64,000 nt of DNA, from contig OZ251246.1 in assembly GCA_965240325.2 (NCBI GenBank), positions 930,001-994,000 of the forward strand. Reading direction: 5' to 3'. The notes below the pieces were generated by a model. It was given only the letters and a program-made list of their open reading frames with translations. It was not told the DNA's origin and ran no database searches. The position numbers and the translations under genes are program-made. This DNA comes from Rebecca billardiae RCC1528. Taxonomy: Eukaryota; Haptophyta. Below, one piece after another: positions 40,650-49,408 of this stretch (the stretch's first letter is position 1; the number at the start of each line of letters is the position of its first letter).

Positions 40650-42301
40650 TCAGCCCCTGGCTGACGGAACGCACCCGGGTGGGCACTTCGGCTTGACGAA
40701 AACGCCAAAGAGTAGAGTATGGCCACCGTTCAGCATCCGCCGCTGCCGCCCACGACGGATGCGCACACACTCAGCGGGGCAAGTGACACGTGGGGTAGGT
40801 GTGGGCTTGACGCCTGGTGCTGGCGTGGGCGTGGGCGTCGGCGTGGGCGACTGGACCGGGGTCGGCGTGGGCGACGGGACCGGCGTGGGCGACGGGACCG
40901 GCGTGGGCGACGGGACCGGCGTGGGCGACTGGACCGGCGTGGGCGTCGGCGACGGGACCGGCGTGGGCGTGGGCGACGGGCCCGGCGTGGCCCGGACGAC
41001 CACATCAAGACCGTAGTCGTAAGACACGATGTCATCCCCCGGGTCAGCTCTGATGTAGTCGTAAGCGTTATCCGCAGCATAGATCTTGTCGACCTCACCG
41101 TCGACGGCCTCGATGTACGTGCGGTGCGTCGAGCCCCCCGATGACTCTCGGTTGGCAACGAACAGGTCCTCGCCTGGCCCACCTGCACGCAGCAGCCAGC
41201 AGCAGGGCGCGTGGTGAATGGCCGCCACAGCAGGGGAGTGTGAGTGTCATCATCATGATGCATGGCAAGTGTGGCGCGGGTCGAAAGGGCTTGTGGCCCC
41301 GCTGCCAGACTTGCGACGCTCGGCGACGGACGCCCAGTCCCGCGATGCGCCCACCTGTGAGGTAGTTGGTCACATTCGAAAGCATGGCACTGTTGCCCCA
41401 TGATGCTCTGCCTTCATTGAGCTCGTCAGCACCCTTGCCACCTGCGGGAAGGGAGCAAGGGCGTAGCATCCAGCATGGATTGAAAGCAGGGGCAAGGGAG
41501 GCCACGCTTCAGGGCAGGCGGTCGATTGAGCGCCGCAGCGTGGATGGCGCGTGAGCGTGCGCGCACCGAACAGTCGGTTTGTGACGTCGCCGACTGAGCC
41601 GGCGACTTCGTCTAGGATCCGAGGCTCCCACGCCCACCCATGGTTTCCGCCGTGCAGGACGTCGTCACCTGCTCCACCGTACAGGGTGTTCTCCACGGAG
41701 CCACCATGACCCAACGAACCTCCCCCTAGCTGCGGGAGGATGTACGGGAGTCCAGAGTCTCCGCCAAAGAGGACGTCGTTCCCTCCCAGGCCGAACACAA
41801 CGTTTGTTGCGGGCGCGCCCTCAGCACAATTAGTGGATCCATCTTTCGTCTGAACGCATGGAGCGTCATCGCCGTTGCCACCGTAGATACGGTCGTCACC
41901 CTCGGTCCCCGCGTACGGCGGATTGTTGGTCCCATCCGGAAGCTCAACCGAGTTGTATTGGAGAGAACGTCGGCCGGCCGGCTCCTTCTCGTCGAACCTG
42001 CATGGCGGTCAGCGTGGCGCATTGGGGGCGGTGGGCTCGTTGGTGATGATTGCAGCGCCGCACGAGGGCTGTGGCACATAATCCATACTGAGCGCGAGCG
42101 CAGACGGCAGAGCCCGCCGAGCAGCGGCAGCGGCAGACACCGCACGCATGCATCGTGATGATCGACGTGATCCGTCAGCGCAGGGAAGGAAGCCCGAGCG
42201 GGCGGCACGCACCGAGGCCCTGCACGGGGCAAGGCTGCGTCGGCAAACTGCTCTGCATTGGCAGAGGCCGCGAGGATTGCCAACGACAGCGCCGCCCGCA
42301 T
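40650..42301 (-). CDS. Secreted RTX-like Ca2+-binding beta-roll protein with Thr-Pro tail
   Basis: Four exons by phase: 42301-42213, 41997-41567, 41441-41355 and 41182-40650, giving 379 residues. The signal peptide is [16 protein letters not shown]. The central part contains glycine/aspartate nonapeptide-like repeats typical of bacterial RTX (hemolysin-type calcium-binding) beta-rolls. They are [65 protein letters not shown] and [11 protein letters not shown]. Junctions fall inside repeat units and preserve them exactly, for example [11 protein letters not shown]. Residues ~260-330 are a [12 protein letters not shown] low-complexity tail, followed by four cysteines (CPAEC, KCPPGC). RTX repeats fold on binding calcium outside the cell. 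There is no catalytic or pore-forming domain, so this looks like a structural or adhesive extracellular protein. The bacterial-type repeat in a four-exon eukaryotic gene suggests old lateral transfer (inference). Confidence 0.8.
40820..40985 (-). repeat. Coding minisatellite for the VPSPTPTPV tail of the RTX-like protein
   Basis: 18- and 24-base units (GGCGTGGGCGACGGGACC type) repeated in frame, encoding alternating VPSPTP and VQSPTPTP. Confidence 0.9.
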
Positions 42302-42537
42302 CGTGCACGCGCGGCCGGGGTCTGGACGCCGCGCGGCGGTGACAAATATCCACGCGACCAGGCGACTCGGCACCGGCGCGGTCAACACGGGCACCGGCGC
42401 GGCAATATCTGACGAGCAGGGTGTGGCTACAAAAAACAATCTTGATCACTTGCTATCTGCGTGTCTCCGTAGTATACACTTGACCATATAATTTATTTTT
42501 AACGTAGTGCACTCTTGGTTAAGGCAGTTGGTTAACG
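42302..42537. other. Upstream region of the RTX-like gene, ending at the copia insertion site
   Basis: About 240 bp. An AT-rich patch at 42480-42505 lies near the insertion site. No gene seen. Confidence 0.5.
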
Positions 42538-42542
42538 CACAC
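42538..42542. repeat. Target-site duplication of the copia element, left copy
   Basis: CACAC directly flanks the LTR at 42543 and is repeated at 49217-49221. Confidence 0.85.
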
Positions 42543-42867
42543 TGTCAAAGGGTGAAGAGAGCGACGGGGCCGTGAGGCCCGAGGCGTGACGCTGAGGCTC
42601 GTCGATGCGAAGGACGAGGAGCTAGGAGTTCGACTCGAGGTGCGGTGAAGCGACACGAAACTGAACTGCCCTGGCGAGGAAGGAATCCCGAGCCGTCTAA
42701 GACTGTGCTGGAGGCACTGATAGCCATCAACGGGTAAGTCGGGAAAGTGGCCATGATGGGCGCGTGTATGATCCCGACTCGATAATGAATGTCGGTGTAG
42801 TGTGACGGTTGGTGATCCGGGTGTGTACGCACGGGAGAGCGAGTCCGGGTAACGTTGGATCTTGACA
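42543..42867 (-). repeat. 3' LTR of the copia element
   Basis: Bounded by TGTCAA and TTGACA, a 6-bp inverted repeat including the TG...CA ends. Confidence 0.95.
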
Positions 42868-42880
42868 CCCCCACCCAATC
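42868..42880 (-). promoter_or_regulatory. Polypurine tract of the copia element
   Basis: On the minus strand GGGTGGGGG directly precedes the 3' LTR, the expected place for plus-strand DNA priming. Confidence 0.75.
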
Positions 42881-43133
42881 GCAGCGGTGGTCGTACGAAA
42901 CCTGGTCGACCCGAAGGGACTGGGTGTAGACGTGCGACCATCGTGTGATTGTAGATGATGCGATGTTGCCGTATGGGATGCATGCGTCGGAGCGGTTGTC
43001 CGAGTAGACGATGTAGAAGTCGGGCGAGTCGGTGCCGGCAGCGTCTCCGTTCAGAAGAGACAACGTGAGGTCAATGTGCGTCCGACGAGCGGCGACCGAT
43101 GTAGTACTGGGACTTCGTGTATGCGGCGAGGCC

Positions 43134-46100
43134 TTACATGCCCAGGATCTGAGCACGAAGTTTGAGGAAGGCGGCCGGGCCGAGCGGCTTGGTCATGATG
43201 TCGGCCGGGTTCTCGGTGCCGGGGATCAAGAAGAGCTTGAAGGTGCCGGCGCGGGCGTGCTGACGGTTCCAGTGGTACTGGACGTCGATGTGCTTGGTGC
43301 GGTTGTGGTACTTCTCGTTGTCCGTGAGGTCCACCACCGCCTTGTTGTCCTCGAAGAGCTTGGTCGGCGCGAGCTGCGGGTAGCCGAGGTCGGTGAGCAG
43401 CTTGCGCATGAAGATGATCTCCTTGCCGGCGGAGGTGACGGCCATGTACTCAGCTTCGGTCGAGCTCAGAGCCGTCGTGCGCTGCTTCTCGCGGCGGCCG
43501 CTCACCGTCGAGCCGCAGAGGTGCATCACGTAGCCGGTGACAGACTTGCGCTCGTCGTGGAGGTCGTTGGCGTAGTCGGCGTCCACGTACGCGACGAGCA
43601 TGACGTCCGAGCCCGAGCGGAAGAAGAGGCCGTGGTTCGGCGTGCCGGCGAGGTAGCGGATGACGCGCTTGGCAGCCTCGAGGTGCTTCTTGCCCGGCTT
43701 GGACATGAAGTGGGTGAGCGTGCCGACGGCGTAGGCGATGTCCGGGCGAAACTGCGTGATGTGGATGAGCGAGCCGACCACGGAGCGGAAGAACGTCGTC
43801 GTCTCCGCGTCGAGCGCGTCTGACTCGGAGCACGGGCCGAGCTTGAGGCCCTCGGTCATCGGCGTGTCGGACGTGTTGCAGTTCATGAAGCCCGTCTTCT
43901 CGAGGAGCTCGAGGATGTTCTTGGTGACGGTCACCATGATGCCGTCCTTGGAGCGCGTGAGCGTGGCCGACAGGTAGCCGTCGATGTCGGCCGTGATGGT
44001 CATCTTGTACGAGGATGTGATCTTCGAGATGAAGTGGTCGCAGGCGGTCGGGTCGTCGCTGTCGTCGAGGATGAGCATGTCGTCCACGTAGATGCACACG
44101 GCGATGATGCCCGACTGCGTGTTGAGGACATAGAGGCACGGGTCGGCCTGGCTCTGCGCGAACCCGTACTCCTTCATCCAGTCGTCGATCATGAGACGCC
44201 AGTTGCGGCCGGACTGCTTGAGACCGTAGAGGCTCTTGAGGAGGCGCAGCACGACGTCGCCCTTCGTCTTCGGCTTGTACCCGAGCGGCAGCTCGAGGTA
44301 GATCTCGTAGTCGATCGGCGCGTTGAGGTACGCCGTCGTGAAGTCGCCGTGGAAGAGGCGGCGCTGCTTGGCCGCGGCGATGGCGATGATCATCTTGAGG
44401 GTCTCGTAGCGGACGACCGAGGAGAAGGTCTCGTCGTAGTCGATGCCCTCGATCTGCGTGAAGCCCTTGCCCACGACGCGGGCCTTGAACCGCTTGATGT
44501 TGCCCTTCTTGTCGCGCTTGATGTTGAACACGGGCGCCGCCTTCAGCGTGCGCATCCCCGGCTTGCGCGGCACCTCCACCCACGTGTCGTTGGCCAGGAT
44601 GGAGGCGTACTCGGCGTCGAGAGCGGCGGCGAACTGCGTCGCATGCGGGCCGTTGAGTGCTTGCACCGCCGTCGGCGTGTCCGAGAGTCCGATGGCGAGC
44701 AGGAGCGCGTAGATGCGCGGCAGCTTGGAGTAAGTCGGCGACGCGACCGAGTTGACGTGTGCGCGCGCGCGCGTGCGAGATGAGGGCGGGTCGTCGTCGT
44801 TGAGCGCGTTGTCGACATCGAGGGAGTCCTCGGCGCCGGCGGCGTCGTCGTCAGCGTCTCCGACGTAGGCGTGCGGTGCGTCCCCCACCCGCTCAGCGTG
44901 TCCGAATGCGCCAGCGCCATCGCGGCGCCGGACGGCGCCGTGGGAACTTCCCCCATTACCCACATCGGCAGCATGGAGGTCGAGCGGCGGCGACGTCGGC
45001 GGCAGCTGCGGCGCGGCGGCGAGCGGGTCGCGCGCGATGTGAGCGGCGTCGGGGTGGTCGACGTAGAGCGTGTCCTCGTCGAAGCGCACGTGGTGCGAGA
45101 TGATGAACATGTCCGGGACGATCTGGCCGTCGCCGGGCACGCGTACGATGATCGCCTTCGTGTAGCGCGTGCGGTTCTTGGGCGGGACGTTCACCATGTG
45201 GCCGTCGTCGCCGTGGCCGACGTAGACGCCCATGACGGCGCGCGGGTCGAGCTTCTTGAAGTGCGTGTTCGGCGGCACGACGTAGGCGACGCAGCCGAAG
45301 ACACGCAGCTGAGCGAGATCTGGCGGGAAGCCGCGCAGCAGCTCGAACGGCGTCTTGTCGAACGTCACCGGCGTGGCGATGCGGCGGATGATGTACGCGG
45401 CGTGGCGCAGCGCGTCCTTGGCGTAGGCGTCGATGCGCAGCTTGGAGTGGAACAGGATCGAGCGCGCCGCGTTGAAGAGCGTCTGGATGAAGCGCTCGGC
45501 GATCGGGTTGTGCTGCGGCGTGTCGGGCGGCGTGACCTGGTTGGGGGCGATGCCGTGCGCGCGGCAGATGCCCTCCCAGTCGGTCGAGTTGAGCTCGGGG
45601 GCGCCGTCGACGCGGAAGCGGCTGACGGTGCGGCCGTAGACCGACATGTCGTCGATGAAGCGTCGCATCGCCTCCGGTGCGTCCGAGCGGCGGTCGAGGA
45701 AGTAGATGAAGCCGGCCCGGGTGTAGTCGTCGACAAACACGATCACGTAGAACTTGGCAAAATCGTCCGGGTTCACGATGAACTTGCCGTCGACGTAGCC
45801 GGCGACGTCGACATGGACGAGCACGAACGCCTTCTCCGAGCGGGGCGACGTGGACGTGAACGAGTTGCGCTTCATCTTGGCGAGCGCGCACGAGCAGTCC
45901 GACTTGAGGTTGCGCGCGCCGAGGTGCTTGGATGCGGCGAGCGTGCGGTTGACGGCAGCTGCGTGAGCGTGGCCGAGCCGGAGGTGAGCGACGCGCGAGA
46001 GCTCGTCGGTGTCCTTGAACTCGACGCAGCACTCGTCGCAGAACGTGTCGTCGTCCGGCGCGAGGTCGGCGGTCTGCGAGGCCTGGTCCATGGTCACGAT

Positions 46101-48890
46101 GACGAGAGCGCCGTCGGACGTGGGCGGCTGCGCCGGCGGCGGCGGCAGCGAGGACTGGAGCGGGGCGGGCGGCACGTGGAGGCCGGACGCGGTGATGGTG
46201 GGCGACGGCGAGTCGTCGTCCGGGATGAAGACGGCGCATGCGAGATCGCGGCCGTGCAGAGGAACGAGCTTGTCGCCGTACAGCAGGTACCGGCCGCCCT
46301 GCGCGTGGATCGGGGTGGCGCCGGACATGAAGGTGGTCGGCGCCGCGAGCGAGATGAACGAGATGCCGAGGCGGGTCAGCCAAGTGTCGCTCATGTAGAA
46401 GCCCGGGACGTCTGGAGAGAGCGGGACGTCCGTGAGCGGCAGCGTGATGAGGTCGCCGTCGATCGAGCGCATGCCGAGGGCGAACGAGGCCGAGGTGTTG
46501 ATCTTGATCCGCGTGCCGTTCGCCGCGCGCGCCTCCGAGAACTGGCGGAAGGACTTGGCGGCAAACCGAGAGAACGCGGTCGAGGCGATGGTGGTGTCCG
46601 CGCCGGTGTCGATCATGATCGAGATGCTCGCCTGGGCGATGTCGCCTGTGAACGGCGTGCCGATGGCGAAGGAGATCGTCGAGTGCACGTTCTCAATCTC
46701 CTCCGGATCGGCGAGCAACGGCTGCTGGATGCAGGTCGGGTTGATCGGGTCAAACGAGCGGGAGACGCCGCAGATGATGGGCGGGCCGGTGCGGGCGCAG
46801 CAGGTGACCGCGGTGAGGATCGAGATGATGGCGAGGACGGCGAGCGCGACGAGGAAGAGGAAGGCACCGTGCGAGGACTTGAAGAGCGCGCGGAGCCGAC
46901 CCTCGTGCTTGAACCGCGGCGGCGGCGGCTCGTACCGGACGATCAGGTCATCGATGTAGGCGCCGGCGTCACCGAAAGACCGTGCGCGATGGATCTCGGC
47001 CTCGGCCGCGGCGGCTGCGGCGAGGAACTCGTACGGGCTGAGCGTGAGCGGCTCTCCGGCGAGCTGGCCGAGGTGGCCGAGCGGGTAGGTGTAGTTGCCC
47101 GCGGTGGAGACGTCGTCCAGGCTGGGGCAGTCGTCGGACGTGTCCGAGGCCGCGTCCGAAGCCGAGGTCGTGGACGAGGGAGTGCACGGGACAAGGTCCG
47201 GCAGCTCATCGTCCGTCTCCGAGGCCGAGTCGGAGGCGGAGTCGTCGCGGTCGTCCGGGGGGTTGGCGAGACGGAACGGCTTGAGGTGGAACGGCTCGTA
47301 GGAGGCGGGCTTGCGGATGGACTGGCGCAACGCCATGATGAGCACATTCTGGCCGCGCTCGAGCTCGGCCGCCGTCGCGAGCTGGATCGGGGAGCCGGCC
47401 TCAGACGCCGGCGGCGACGGCGAGTCGACCTGCGTCGGCGGCGACGGCGGGCCGAAGGGCGGCGGCGGCGAGCTGGCCTGCGTCGGCGGGTCGAACAGTG
47501 GCGGCGGCGGCGAGTAGAGCGCCGGCTGCTGGTCGATGAGCGACAGCGCCGGCTGCTGCGAGTCGGCGGGCGGCGGCAGCGGCGGCGTGTTGGTGAGCGC
47601 CGGCTGCGAGTTGGAGTGCGCCCGCGACAGCTGCGGGTCGGCGGGCGGCGGCGAGTTGGCGGGCGCCGGCGGCGGCGGCGGCGCGCCGGCGGGCTGCCGC
47701 GACGACGGCGTGAGGACGAGCGTCGGCAGCGAGTTGAAGCGCGCCCGCGACAGCGGCGAGTCGGCGGGCGGCTGCGAGTTGGCGGGCGGCGGCGGCGGCG
47801 CGTCGGCGTCGGTCGCCGCCGGCTGCGAGTTGGGGCCTGACGCCGAGCCCGAGATGGAGATGGCGTTGAGCGTCGGCGTGCCGTCCTGGATGAGCCGCAC
47901 GCGCGTCGTGGTCGCCGACGGCTTCGCCCGCTGCGGCGTCGGCTGCGGCTGCGACTGCGAGGGCGCGGAGGGCACGCGCTGGAGCTTGTTGGACTTGTGA
48001 GTCGGGCGGCGCGCGCCGCCGGAGCGAGCGTCGGCTGCGGGCGTCGCGCCCGAGGAGCGCGAGGTGGACGTCTGGGGGCGGTTCGGGCAGTCGCGGTTCC
48101 AGTGCATGCCGCCGCAGTACTTGCACGGGGTAGGAGGCATGGATGCGCCGGGCTGGCCCTTGGAGGTGAGCGCGTTGACGGCCTGGCGGTTGGGGTTCGT
48201 GCCGTTGGCGGCGGCGGCGACGCGGTCGAGATCGTGCACGCGCTCGATGAGATCCTCCACCGAGATGGGCTGGTCGTTCATCGTCGCGATCACCGAGCTG
48301 ACGAAGGACGGGTTGCGGCCGTAGAGGTTCACGAGGATCACGACGAGCGTGAAGATGTCGTCCTTGATCTCGACGCCGCGCAGCTCCGTGGCGTTGGACA
48401 TCACGCGGGCAGCAAAGGCGTGGAAGCTCTCGCTCGGCGACAGTTTGATCGAGAGCAGGGCGTACAGCTTGGCGACGAGCGAGGAGGGGCGGGAGCTGTT
48501 GCAGCGCACGTTGAGCGCGTTGACGAGATGAGACAGCTCGAGCCCGAGACTTGAGTGCTGCAACTGCGCGATGATCGGGTCGAGGATGCGAGGAGCGACC
48601 GCCTTGAGAAGCAACTGCACGATGAAAGCCTGCGTGCGCAGCTGCTTGGCCTGGATGGTGGCGGCGGCGGTGGACGGGGGGCAGACGATGGGCTTGTCCG
48701 CGCCGGTATCGTCCTTGCCCGGCTCGAGGGGCGAGGACGGGTTGGAGAACGCGAGCGCGACGTCCATGTCCGGCTTCGACGTGACCATGACCACAAGAAC
48801 GGAGATGGCCGTGCGGAGGTCCTGCGGCTTGAGGACGAGAGCTCGCGGCGGGAGCTGGTCACGCATGTCGCCACCCGGCGGCTCCGCCAT
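43134..48890 (-). CDS. Copia Gag-Pol polyprotein
   Basis: 1918 residues in one frame without stops. Gag (about 1-250) is helical (copia gag type) and ends with a zinc knuckle CKYCGGMHWNRDC at ~255-268. The knuckle has three rather than four residues before His. A Pro/Ser/Ala-rich linker (~280-600) contains repeated PPADSPLSRA and PPADPQLSRA units. A hydrophobic helix AFLFLVALAVLAIISILTAV (~670-700) is unusual here. The aspartic protease has IMIDTGADTT (~758). The pre-integrase HHCC finger (~945-1000) and an integrase core with catalytic D, D (FRVDGAPELNS) and E (HNPIAERFIQ) follow. Reverse transcriptase includes YVDDMLI (~1597). RNase H includes YVDADYAND (~1767) and STEAEYMAV (~1808). All catalytic motifs appear intact, so the element may be active. 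The ATG uses the last base of the 5' LTR. Confidence 0.95.
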   Translation of the reverse strand: MAEPPGGDMRDQLPPRALVLKPQDLRTAISVLVVMVTSKPDMDVALAFSNPSSPLEPGKDDTGADKPIVCPPSTAAATIQAKQLRTQAFIVQLLLKAVAPRILDPIIAQLQHSSLGLELSHLVNALNVRCNSSRPSSLVAKLYALLSIKLSPSESFHAFAARVMSNATELRGVEIKDDIFTLVVILVNLYGRNPSFVSSVIATMNDQPISVEDLIERVHDLDRVAAAANGTNPNRQAVNALTSKGQPGASMPPTPCKYCGGMHWNRDCPNRPQTSTSRSSGATPAADARSGGARRPTHKSNKLQRVPSAPSQSQPQPTPQRAKPSATTTRVRLIQDGTPTLNAISISGSASGPNSQPAATDADAPPPPPANSQPPADSPLSRARFNSLPTLVLTPSSRQPAGAPPPPPAPANSPPPADPQLSRAHSNSQPALTNTPPLPPPADSQQPALSLIDQQPALYSPPPPLFDPPTQASSPPPPFGPPSPPTQVDSPSPPASEAGSPIQLATAAELERGQNVLIMALRQSIRKPASYEPFHLKPFRLANPPDDRDDSASDSASETDDELPDLVPCTPSSTTSASDAASDTSDDCPSLDDVSTAGNYTYPLGHLGQLAGEPLTLSPYEFLAAAAAAEAEIHRARSFGDAGAYIDDLIVRYEPPPPRFKHEGRLRALFKSSHGAFLFLVALAVLAIISILTAVTCCARTGPPIICGVSRSFDPINPTCIQQPLLADPEEIENVHSTISFAIGTPFTGDIAQASISIMIDTGADTTIASTAFSRFAAKSFRQFSEARAANGTRIKINTSASFALGMRSIDGDLITLPLTDVPLSPDVPGFYMSDTWLTRLGISFISLAAPTTFMSGATPIHAQGGRYLLYGDKLVPLHGRDLACAVFIPDDDSPSPTITASGLHVPPAPLQSSLPPPPAQPPTSDGALVIVTMDQASQTADLAPDDDTFCDECCVEFKDTDELSRVAHLRLGHAHAAAVNRTLAASKHLGARNLKSDCSCALAKMKRNSFTSTSPRSEKAFVLVHVDVAGYVDGKFIVNPDDFAKFYVIVFVDDYTRAGFIYFLDRRSDAPEAMRRFIDDMSVYGRTVSRFRVDGAPELNSTDWEGICRAHGIAPNQVTPPDTPQHNPIAERFIQTLFNAARSILFHSKLRIDAYAKDALRHAAYIIRRIATPVTFDKTPFELLRGFPPDLAQLRVFGCVAYVVPPNTHFKKLDPRAVMGVYVGHGDDGHMVNVPPKNRTRYTKAIIVRVPGDGQIVPDMFIISHHVRFDEDTLYVDHPDAAHIARDPLAAAPQLPPTSPPLDLHAADVGNGGSSHGAVRRRDGAGAFGHAERVGDAPHAYVGDADDDAAGAEDSLDVDNALNDDDPPSSRTRARAHVNSVASPTYSKLPRIYALLLAIGLSDTPTAVQALNGPHATQFAAALDAEYASILANDTWVEVPRKPGMRTLKAAPVFNIKRDKKGNIKRFKARVVGKGFTQIEGIDYDETFSSVVRYETLKMIIAIAAAKQRRLFHGDFTTAYLNAPIDYEIYLELPLGYKPKTKGDVVLRLLKSLYGLKQSGRNWRLMIDDWMKEYGFAQSQADPCLYVLNTQSGIIAVCIYVDDMLILDDSDDPTACDHFISKITSSYKMTITADIDGYLSATLTRSKDGIMVTVTKNILELLEKTGFMNCNTSDTPMTEGLKLGPCSESDALDAETTTFFRSVVGSLIHITQFRPDIAYAVGTLTHFMSKPGKKHLEAAKRVIRYLAGTPNHGLFFRSGSDVMLVAYVDADYANDLHDERKSVTGYVMHLCGSTVSGRREKQRTTALSSTEAEYMAVTSAGKEIIFMRKLLTDLGYPQLAPTKLFEDNKAVVDLTDNEKYHNRTKHIDVQYHWNRQHARAGTFKLFLIPGTENPADIMTKPLGPAAFLKLRAQILGM
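48877..48889 (-). promoter_or_regulatory. Primer-binding site candidate overlapping the polyprotein start
   Basis: Immediately after the 5' LTR the minus strand reads TGGCGGAGCCGCC. It starts with the TGG that pairs with a tRNA 3' CCA end. It is also codons 1-5 of the polyprotein (from base 2 of the ATG), so the PBS and coding sequence overlap. The cognate tRNA was not identified. Confidence 0.55.
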
Positions 48891-49216
48891 GTCAAAGGGT
48901 GAAGAGAGCGACGGGGCCGTGAGGCCCGAGGCGTGACGCTGAGGCTCGTCGATGCGAAGGACGAGGAGCTAGGAGTTCGACTCGAGGTGCGGTGAAGCGA
49001 CACGAAACTGAACTGCCCTGGCGAGGAAGGAATCCCGAGCCGTCTAAGACTGTGCTGGAGGCACTGATAGCCATCAACGGGTAAGTCGGGAAAGTCGGGC
49101 CATGATGGGCGCGTGTATGATCCCGACTCGATAATGAATGTCGGTGTAGTGTGACGGTTGGTGATCCGGGTGTGTACGCACGGGAGAGCGAGTCCGGGTA
49201 ACGTTGGATCTTGACA
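48890..49216 (-). repeat. 5' LTR of the copia element
   Basis: Same sequence as 42543-42867 except for a 2-base length difference. It should carry the element's promoter. Confidence 0.95.
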
Positions 49217-49221
49217 CACAC
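49217..49221. repeat. Target-site duplication of the copia element, right copy
   Basis: CACAC, matching 42538-42542. Confidence 0.85.
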
Positions 49222-49408
49222 ACCTCTGCAGGCAGGCGAATATAAGCACGCAGATTTTGAGATTTAACGTTCAGCACGCTGCTTGGTTCAGGCGTGATTT
49301 CAACCAGCCAATCATATCATCCGCCTCATCAGCCGAGGACGATATGACAATATCAAATATGAAATATCAATGATCAACCGACAGGCCCCAGCCAATAAGG
49401 GCCGAGTA

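Larger units (their letters stand above)
42543..49216 (-). mobile_element. Complete Ty1/copia LTR retrotransposon
   Basis: 6,674 bp on the minus strand, with 325- and 327-bp LTRs, a 5-bp CACAC target duplication, a PBS-like TGG start, a polypurine tract and one long open polyprotein. By eye the LTRs differ mainly at one small spot (GAAAGTGGCC versus GAAAGTCGGGCC), so insertion was recent. Domain order gag-PR-IN-RT-RNaseH defines the copia superfamily. Confidence 0.97.

Noticed and set aside
40820-40985. Regular 18-24-bp repeats that might suggest a CRISPR array
   Set aside because: Units are contiguous without unique spacers and translate in frame as the SPTP tail of the RTX-like protein.
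42505-42542. GGTTAAGGCAGTTGGTTAACGC resembles a tRNA D-arm, hinting that the copia element inserted in a tRNA gene
   Set aside because: After removing the element and one CACAC copy, the downstream sequence gives no anticodon arm, TPsiC arm (GGTTCRA) or matching acceptor stem.
43032-48554. Long plus-strand frames opposite the copia polyprotein
   Set aside because: Mirror-image products of GC codon bias (Arg/Val/Glu/Asp-rich) with no protein features.
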